Assembly (NCBI RefSeq): GCF_000003605.2
Contig: NW_003140813.1
Span: 612,976-649,017, forward strand
Direction of reading: 5' to 3'
Length of the DNA: 36,042 bases
From: Saccoglossus kowalevskii
Lineage: Eukaryota; Hemichordata; Enteropneusta; Harrimaniidae
This document shows, piece by piece, positions 33,401 through 36,042 of this stretch. The position numbers and the translations under genes were made by a program. The notes under the pieces were generated by a model that saw only the letters and a list, made by a program, of their open reading frames with translations, did not search any database and was not told the DNA's origin. Position 1 is the stretch's first letter, and the number at the start of each line of letters is the position of its first letter.

Positions 33401-35213
33401 AAAAATAATCACATTTTCTCTACTCTCTGTTGTACCTGTGTTGCATGTTCTATACGCACACACAAGTACTTCCCTTCACTAATTTGACTATGTATTGTAC
33501 TTACCTTGTTGTTATCAAAGAGACCACTGACTGCAGCATGGTACATGATGTATTTACCATCATATGATTGTTTTCACTTACCTTGTTGTTGTCAAAGAGG
33601 CCACTGACTGCAGCAGGATACATGATGCATTTACCACCATATGATTGTTTTTACTTACCTTGTTGTTGTCAAAAAGGCCACTGACTGCAGCAGGATACAT
33701 GATGTATTTACCACCATATGATTTTTTTTACTTACCTTGTTGTTATCAAAAAGGCCACTGACTGCAGCAGGATACATGATGTATTTACCACCATATGATT
33801 GTTTTTACTTACCTTGTTGTTGTCAAAAAGGCCACTGACTGCAGCAGGATACATGATGTATTTACCACCATATGATTGTTTTCACTTACCTTGTTGTTAT
33901 CAAAGAAGCCACTGACTGCAGCATGGTACATGATGTATTTACCATCATATGATTGTTTTCACTTACCTTGTTGTTGTCAAAGAGGCCACTGACTGCAGCA
34001 TGGTACATGATGTATTTACCACCATATGATTGTTTTTACTTACCTTGTTGTTGTCAAAAAGGCCACTGACTGCAGCAGGATACATGATGTATTTACCACC
34101 ATATGATTGTTTTTACTTACCTTGTTGTTATCAAAGAAGCCACTGACTGCAGCATGGTACATGATGTATTTACCATCATATGATTGTTTTTACTTACCTT
34201 GTTGTTGTCAAAAAGGCCACTGACTGCAGCAGGATACATGATGTATTTACCACCATCGACATCATCAGGAGAACATTCCTTGGTATCTGGATCATGCTCA
34301 CTGCCAAAATTATGACCAAGTTCTATAAAAATGATATATAGTGTTATATTGGTGTTTCTGACCAGTGTGTGACATATTTGGTGATGTAAATACATTAGTA
34401 AAAGACATAAATTAACCTCTTCACCACCAGAATTCCTCGCCATAATTATTCTGTTTATATTCTCCAATATTTCTGGAAATGAGCCCTAATTTTGGAGCCA
34501 ACATACAAAATTTGTGTCACTTATCAGTTTTTACTCAAAAAATTTGGCTATTTTTGTCCCAATCTGAAGGAAATTTTAAGTGCAGACAATAAAAAGGACT
34601 ATTTTGCGAATTTGTGATGAAAAAAGGGAACTGGTGGTGAAAAGGTTAAACATGTATATCCAATAAGTAAGATTAAACACTGTAAAGAGGTTAATTATTC
34701 ACTGGGTTTTAATTTTGCTTATTTCGCTGACTGGAAAATGTGCTAAATTAAAACCCAGTGAATATGTAAAATTTAACATAGAACACATGATCTATATTAT
34801 AAAACTGTGAATTTAAAACCCACTGAATATGCCTGAAATGGTAAATCAGCGAATTTAAACCCAGTGAAAATTAGTCATTTTACAGTAAAAAGAAGCGAAC
34901 AAGCACAATAAACTGTGCTAACTACACTGAGTAGAAGAACCATGAAATGATGTATCAAACCATAACTCAATGAATGAGTGTATGAAAATCTAGAATGTGG
35001 TGACTATAAAATTCAAATGATAGTCAATATGCAAGTTTTCTTTGCAAAGGTTCTCCATACCATGCATTTTGTATCCTTGTGAACACTTTCATGCAGTTTA
35101 CTCACCGTGTGCAGTGACAAGATCAGCCTCTCGTGTCAGGATTCGTCGCCCCCAGTTGAGTGTTGTTGTCAGACCAGTATTTAAAAATAGTTTACCAGAG
35201 CTTGAATAATAAG
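24325..35213 (-). CDS. ADAM17: ADAM17/TACE-like membrane sheddase, 3' half, ten exons (5' part outside window)
   Basis: Zinc metalloprotease of the ADAM family; ADAM17 cleaves membrane-anchored ligands and receptors at the cell surface. Ten exons on the minus strand join in frame to 380 residues ending at a TAG. In order: end of the catalytic domain with [13 protein letters not shown] (residues about 36-48) and the IMYP Met-turn, a disintegrin domain ([15 protein letters not shown], then CC..DC), a membrane-proximal cysteine-rich region ([14 protein letters not shown]), a CANDIS-like amphipathic helix ([13 protein letters not shown]), a transmembrane segment (about 311-329) and a 51-residue tail. 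EHDPD after the zinc site and the KFMEDNIVG juxtamembrane sequence fit ADAM17 rather than ADAM10. The propeptide and most of the catalytic domain lie beyond 36042. All nine exon joins keep frame. The tail is much shorter than the human one. An orthologue call is strong but rests on recognition, not an alignment. Confidence 0.92.
24427..25539 (-). other. ADAM17-like intron containing a TIR element
   Basis: 1113-base intron between the two tail exons. It carries a 327-bp copy of the GC-rich inverted-repeat element (24681-25007). The 146-codon open frame at 24531-24971 is an artefact of that element. No exon seen in the rest. Confidence 0.6.
24681..25007 (-). mobile_element. GC-rich TIR element (family C), copy 1
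   Basis: A 327-bp block that is the reverse complement of 31281-31615. The ends AATCCTTGGGGCGGACATCC and the GGAGCTACGTCA side (seen here as TGACGTAGCTCCGCCCCCGA) are terminal inverted repeats. It is distinctly richer in GC than its surroundings. No transposase is visible, so it is a non-autonomous element or a fragment. Family not recognised. Confidence 0.75.
25540..25593 (-). CDS. ADAM17: ADAM17-like exon: start of cytoplasmic tail
   Basis: 54-nt phase 0-0 exon, acceptor tttttgctag and donor CCAACC|GTAGGT. It encodes [21 protein letters not shown] after the membrane is a stop-transfer sequence shared with vertebrate ADAM17, and LHPT-N across the next join resembles its LFHPSN. The donor is weaker than others in the gene; the frame stays open past it, so an extended exon is possible. 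Confidence 0.8.
25594..26260 (-). other. ADAM17-like intron containing a pogo/Tigger-like element
   Basis: 667-base intron between transmembrane and tail exons, mostly occupied by the TA-flanked element at 25647-26037. Nothing else recognised. Confidence 0.6.
25647..26037. mobile_element. Pogo/Tigger-like non-autonomous DNA element
   Basis: 391 bp flanked by TA on both sides. The left end is CAGTGACCCCCTCACTAAGT. The right end, read as reverse complement, is CAGTAATCTCTCTCTCACGC followed by CACAGTAAGTCAC. Further internal TCGTGACTTACCGAGGG and CCGCGACTTGGCTG blocks act as subterminal repeats. CAG ends with a TA duplication fit the Tc1/mariner superfamily, pogo branch. No transposase frame is present. 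Confidence 0.65.
26261..26349 (-). CDS. ADAM17: ADAM17-like exon: transmembrane segment
   Basis: 89-nt exon, acceptor cctctctaacag and donor TATGTT|GTAAGT. It encodes KFMEDNIVG followed by a hydrophobic stretch [20 protein letters not shown]. The pattern KF..DNIVG...LS..IW.P.S.LVH.V matches the ADAM17 transmembrane region. Confidence 0.93.
26657..26735 (-). CDS. ADAM17: ADAM17-like exon: CANDIS-like juxtamembrane helix
   Basis: 79-nt exon, acceptor caacattcag and donor ATTG|GTGAGT. It encodes [18 protein letters not shown] then EDININKI, close to the GKCEKRVQDVIERFWDFI stretch of human ADAM17. In that protein this helix contributes to substrate and membrane interaction. Phase 0 start, phase 1 end. 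Confidence 0.92.
26736..27576 (-). other. ADAM17-like intron, no feature recognised
   Basis: 841 bases of AT-rich intron. I see no repeat element, exon or RNA gene in it. Confidence 0.55.
27577..27719 (-). CDS. ADAM17: ADAM17-like exon: membrane-proximal cysteine-rich domain
   Basis: 143-nt exon, acceptor tttgctag and donor CAAAAT|GTGAGC. It encodes [19 protein letters not shown], then [21 protein letters not shown] parallels the CKVCC of vertebrate ADAM17, and G.PC..GFC parallels GKPCTVGFC. Reading on past the donor reaches a TGA within nine codons, which supports the exon end. Confidence 0.92.
28028..28234 (+). mobile_element. MITE family A, copy 1, TA-flanked
   Basis: 207 bp beginning CTGTAAAATGACTAATTTTC and ending GTTAAT-type complement ...AACCATTTTACAG, with TA on both sides (28026-28027 and 28235-28236). 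Internal blocks CACTGGGTTT and AAACCCAGTG are mutually inverted. TA duplication and CTGTAAAA-type ends point to a mariner/Tc1-superfamily non-autonomous element. Sits in the ADAM17-like intron 27720-28395. Confidence 0.8.
28396..28469 (-). CDS. ADAM17: ADAM17-like exon with a GC splice donor
   Basis: 74-nt exon encoding [20 protein letters not shown] and MCPQ, equivalent to the GKCIPFCE...SCAC segment. The acceptor is tttttttatag. No GT is present at the required position; the boundary reads CCGCAAG|GCAAGT, a strong match to the GC-AG minor class of U2 donors. Joining there gives an in-frame Glu (G+AA) with the next exon. Confidence 0.85.
28635..28866 (+). mobile_element. MITE family B, copy 1
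   Basis: About 232 bp. The left end CTAATCCTTTTCACCACCAG and right end CTGGTGGTGAAAAGGTTAA are inverted repeats; copy 2 shows that the full end is TTAACC. TTAA at the ends suggests piggyBac-type targeting. Located in ADAM17-like intron 28470-28935, immediately beside the exon acceptor side. Confidence 0.75.
28936..29100 (-). CDS. ADAM17: ADAM17-like exon: second half of disintegrin domain
   Basis: 165-nt exon, acceptor gcttttttag and donor GATGA|GTAAG. It encodes [19 protein letters not shown], then [15 protein letters not shown] and NHSDCVD. The spacing CC..C...TAG..C and C.TG.S..CP corresponds to the disintegrin end of ADAM17. It is separated from the preceding exon by the large repeat-filled intron (29101-31955). 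Confidence 0.93.
29181..29412 (+). mobile_element. Eroded copy of family C element
   Basis: Runs from GGGACGGAGCTATATCACAG through AACTCAACTACCGTTTGAG, TACATGTTGCACATGTAGGG and GCCAGGTGGTGAAAATGTCC. It follows the order of the copy at 31281 but with many substitutions and internal deletions. It is an older insertion in the same orientation as that copy. Confidence 0.65.
29432..30889 (+). repeat. AT-rich minisatellite, 19-23-bp units, in an ADAM17-like intron
   Basis: More than 60 units built on GGTATTCTTATAGGATT. From about 29477 to 30440 the units are mainly 19 bp (GGATTTTGGTATTCTTATA) and 23 bp (GGATTCCCTTTGGTATTC + TTATA), often alternating. From about 30441 to 30889 the array switches to TTAGTATTCTTATAGGATTC units of 22-23 bp with TATAGG/TACAGG variants. 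Degenerate units occur at the left edge, and a single inverted half-unit (AGGAATCCTATAAG) lies at 30912-30925. It occupies about half of the 2855-base intron 29101-31955. Confidence 0.96.
31281..31615 (+). mobile_element. GC-rich TIR element (family C), copy 2
   Basis: 335 bp bounded by CCAATCCTCGGGGGTGGA at the left and TCCGCCCCCGAGGATTGG at the right, near-perfect terminal inverted repeats. The interior shares long near-identical stretches with the inverse copy at 24681-25007. A 100-codon open frame in it (31322-31624) is also open in the other copy, but resembles nothing known to me and lacks transposase motifs. Array-like sequence (TTAGTATTCCTTTAGG) resumes just after its right end, suggesting insertion near the minisatellite edge. 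Confidence 0.8.
31698..31906. mobile_element. MITE related to family A, TA-flanked
   Basis: 209 bp with ends CTGTAAAATACTT and AAGTATTTAACAG and TA on each side. The interior shows the same TTTTCACTGA / TTCAGCGAAAAT style of subterminal inverted repeats as family A, but is diverged. Probably a related subfamily. Confidence 0.65.
31956..32088 (-). CDS. ADAM17: ADAM17-like exon: disintegrin domain
   Basis: 133-nt exon with acceptor catttcag and donor TGTAG|GTCAG. It encodes [17 protein letters not shown] followed by [14 protein letters not shown]. The CGN..VE.GEECD and CC..DC cysteine pattern is that of the ADAM disintegrin fold, and the absence of an RGD loop is usual for ADAM17. The junction bases give Tyr at the start and Ser at the end when joined to the neighbours. 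Confidence 0.93.
32089..33169 (-). other. ADAM17-like intron, no feature recognised
   Basis: 1081 bases of AT-rich intron between the disintegrin exon and the short junction exon. No repeat or exon recognised. Confidence 0.55.
33170..33239 (-). CDS. ADAM17: ADAM17-like exon: catalytic/disintegrin junction
   Basis: 70-nt exon, acceptor gatgttg...cttttacag and donor ACCT|GTAAGT. It encodes [17 protein letters not shown] and INKCFT, matching the MFSNCS...ESKAQECF region that follows the Met-turn in ADAM17. It begins in phase 0, as required by the Lys codon ending the preceding exon, and ends with one base of the next codon. Confidence 0.9.
33505..34197 (-). repeat. 77-bp tandem array made from an exon end plus its splice donor (9 units)
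   Basis: Nine contiguous units, each exactly 77 bp, begin on the plus strand at 33505, 33582, 33659, 33736, 33813, 33890, 33967, 34044 and 34121; the true exon end at 34198 is the tenth copy. Each unit is 59 bp of ADAM17-like exon ([13 protein letters not shown]...NNK) followed by 18 bp of intron starting GTAAGT. Every unit keeps AACAAG|GTAAGT. The units differ at a few positions (A/G in the Leu/Phe-Asp region, CAT/CCA changes). After the last copy the intron continues with GTAAGTACAATACAT, which resembles the unit's intron tail and is probably the ancestral intron start. Confidence 0.95.
34198..34322 (-). CDS. ADAM17: ADAM17-like exon: zinc site and Met-turn
   Basis: 125-nt exon. After the split Glu codon it reads [18 protein letters not shown], then [13 protein letters not shown] and FDNNK. 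It supplies the second and third zinc-binding histidines and the Met of the Met-turn. The acceptor is ttttttatag and the donor AACAAG|GTAAGT. Its last 59 bases are the template of the 77-bp array that follows in the intron. Reading past the donor gives 29 codons at most before a stop created by the next donor (AGG TAA), so this first donor should be the productive one. Confidence 0.93.
34412..34649 (-). mobile_element. MITE family B, copy 2, opposite orientation
   Basis: 238 bp with TTAACCTCTTCACCACCAG at one end and CTGGTGGTGAAAAGGTTAA at the other. Its reverse complement follows copy 1 (ACCAGTTCCCT...CAAAATAGTCC, then AATATTGGAGAATA). Only 30 bases separate it from family A copy 2. Confidence 0.78.
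34680..34885 (-). mobile_element. MITE family A, copy 2, opposite orientation
   Basis: 206 bp; its reverse complement begins CTGTAAAATGACTAATTTTC and follows copy 28028-28234 closely (TTTACCATTTCAGGCATATT, AGTGGGTTTTAAATTCAC). The right flank is TA and the left flank CA, so one target base has changed. It lies in intron 34323-35105 of the ADAM17-like gene. Confidence 0.8.
35106..35213 (-). CDS. ADAM17: ADAM17-like exon: end of catalytic domain, first half of zinc motif
   Basis: 108-nt exon with acceptor ttttcag and donor CACG|GTGAGT. It encodes [15 protein letters not shown]..., then [12 protein letters not shown], which parallels the AYYSPVGK...ILTKEADLVTTH block of vertebrate ADAM17. It starts with two bases of a codon and ends with the first base of the catalytic Glu codon, so the HExxH motif is interrupted by the intron. 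The preceding exon is not in the remaining 829 bases. Confidence 0.9.
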
Positions 35214-36042
35214 CTGAAAAAGGTGATACAATGACTGACATTGATGTATACTGGTATTTGCCAGACACTATATAAATCCAGTGGTCAGTCAATACCGGTA
35301 CTCATTTTTTAACACGTTATATGATAGAATACAACATCACTGAATACATTATCACCGTAAAGTTTGACATTCCATAGCTGGTTTGAATTTGTTTACTTTT
35401 ACAGTGATCAATGCTGCATTCTCGTTGAGTTAATTATAAGGATGATTCATATTTTTCTTGCGGTGTTTTTTTCTTTTTCAATGTATTCAATTTAAATGTG
35501 TTGGGAAATAGCATAATCATATTGCGCAAGTGAAAGAGGCTGGTGAGACTGTCACAACGCGTTTCATTAATGTTATTGCATTGCGCGTTGCATTGCGTTT
35601 GTTTTGTCATGTCTTACAACTGAAAATCCAAGCTGACTTTTGATTAGAAAACAGCTTAAATGTCAACAGAAAATGCAAAAGAAATGAATGGTTAACATGA
35701 ATTTCATAATGAATTAAAATATCTAGTTTGAAAGTAACTCTTATCGTTATTTTATTGGCAGTATAAATGTAGTTAATTAATTTTTTTTAATTAAGTTTTT
35801 TGTCATTACTGCTTATTATAAGTATAAATTTCACTTCATCAGATGCAGAATTATAAGTATGTAAATGGTGAACAAGAAATACACAAGTTTTCATTATATA
35901 ACAAATTTTTGTTATAATGCGTTTGTAACACATGTATGTACATGTAGTTCATCACATTTAAATTACCGAATGAAACAGACTTGTTTTGCCTTTCAAATTA
36001 AGCTCCTTTCTCCAGCCATTGCATCTACTTTTCAAAATACAA
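35214..36042 (-). other. ADAM17-like intron running off the window
   Basis: 829 AT-rich bases upstream of the first visible exon. The next expected exon (the part of the catalytic domain before AYYSSSGK) was not found here. Confidence 0.55.

Noticed and set aside
34117..34193. Extension of the zinc-site exon into the 77-bp array as coding sequence
   Set aside because: The extended frame is shifted relative to the original peptide and stops at the next donor (TAA).

Overview
The window looks like AT-rich nuclear DNA from an invertebrate animal, most plausibly a non-vertebrate deuterostome (hemichordate, echinoderm or amphioxus) or another marine invertebrate. The reasons are intron-split genes with GT-AG junctions, animal extracellular modules (CUB, HYR, ADAM metalloprotease/disintegrin) and many small inverted-repeat transposons and minisatellites. 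I see no bacterial-style genes, tRNA or rRNA. Most long open frames here are by-products of repeats.

Two genes are supported, both on the minus strand and both continuing outside the window. At the right, 24325-35213 holds the 3' half of an ADAM17/TACE-type sheddase. I could join ten coding exons in frame: the zinc site ([11 protein letters not shown], split by an intron), the Met-turn, disintegrin and membrane-proximal cysteine-rich regions, a CANDIS-like helix, a transmembrane segment and a short tail ending ETYL. At the left, 218-5566 holds four exons of a secreted or membrane protein, giving CUB (two exons), HYR, HYR, with phase-1 module boundaries. A possible further exon of an extracellular protein lies at 16035-16157.

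The rest is repeats. A roughly 2.07-kb minisatellite of 30/36-bp units (6361-8434) is open in several frames on both strands. A Tx1/L1-like LINE relic lies at 11448-12240. Small elements with terminal inverted repeats lie at 4984-5143, 12768-12959, 19991-20500, 24681-25007, 25647-26037, 28028-28234, 28635-28866, 31281-31615, 31698-31906, 34412-34649 and 34680-34885. A 52-bp array with CCAAT boxes (23697-24080) follows the ADAM17 stop codon, and a 19-23-bp array (29432-30889) fills much of one ADAM17 intron.

The most unusual structure is inside the ADAM17 gene. The last 59 bp of the exon encoding the Met-turn, plus 18 bp of intron with a consensus splice donor, is repeated as nine exact-length 77-bp units directly after the true exon (33505-34197). 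That places ten consecutive AAG|GTAAGT donors in a row. In addition, three transposon families occur as inverted pairs within the same pre-mRNA, which could form long hairpins around its exons.
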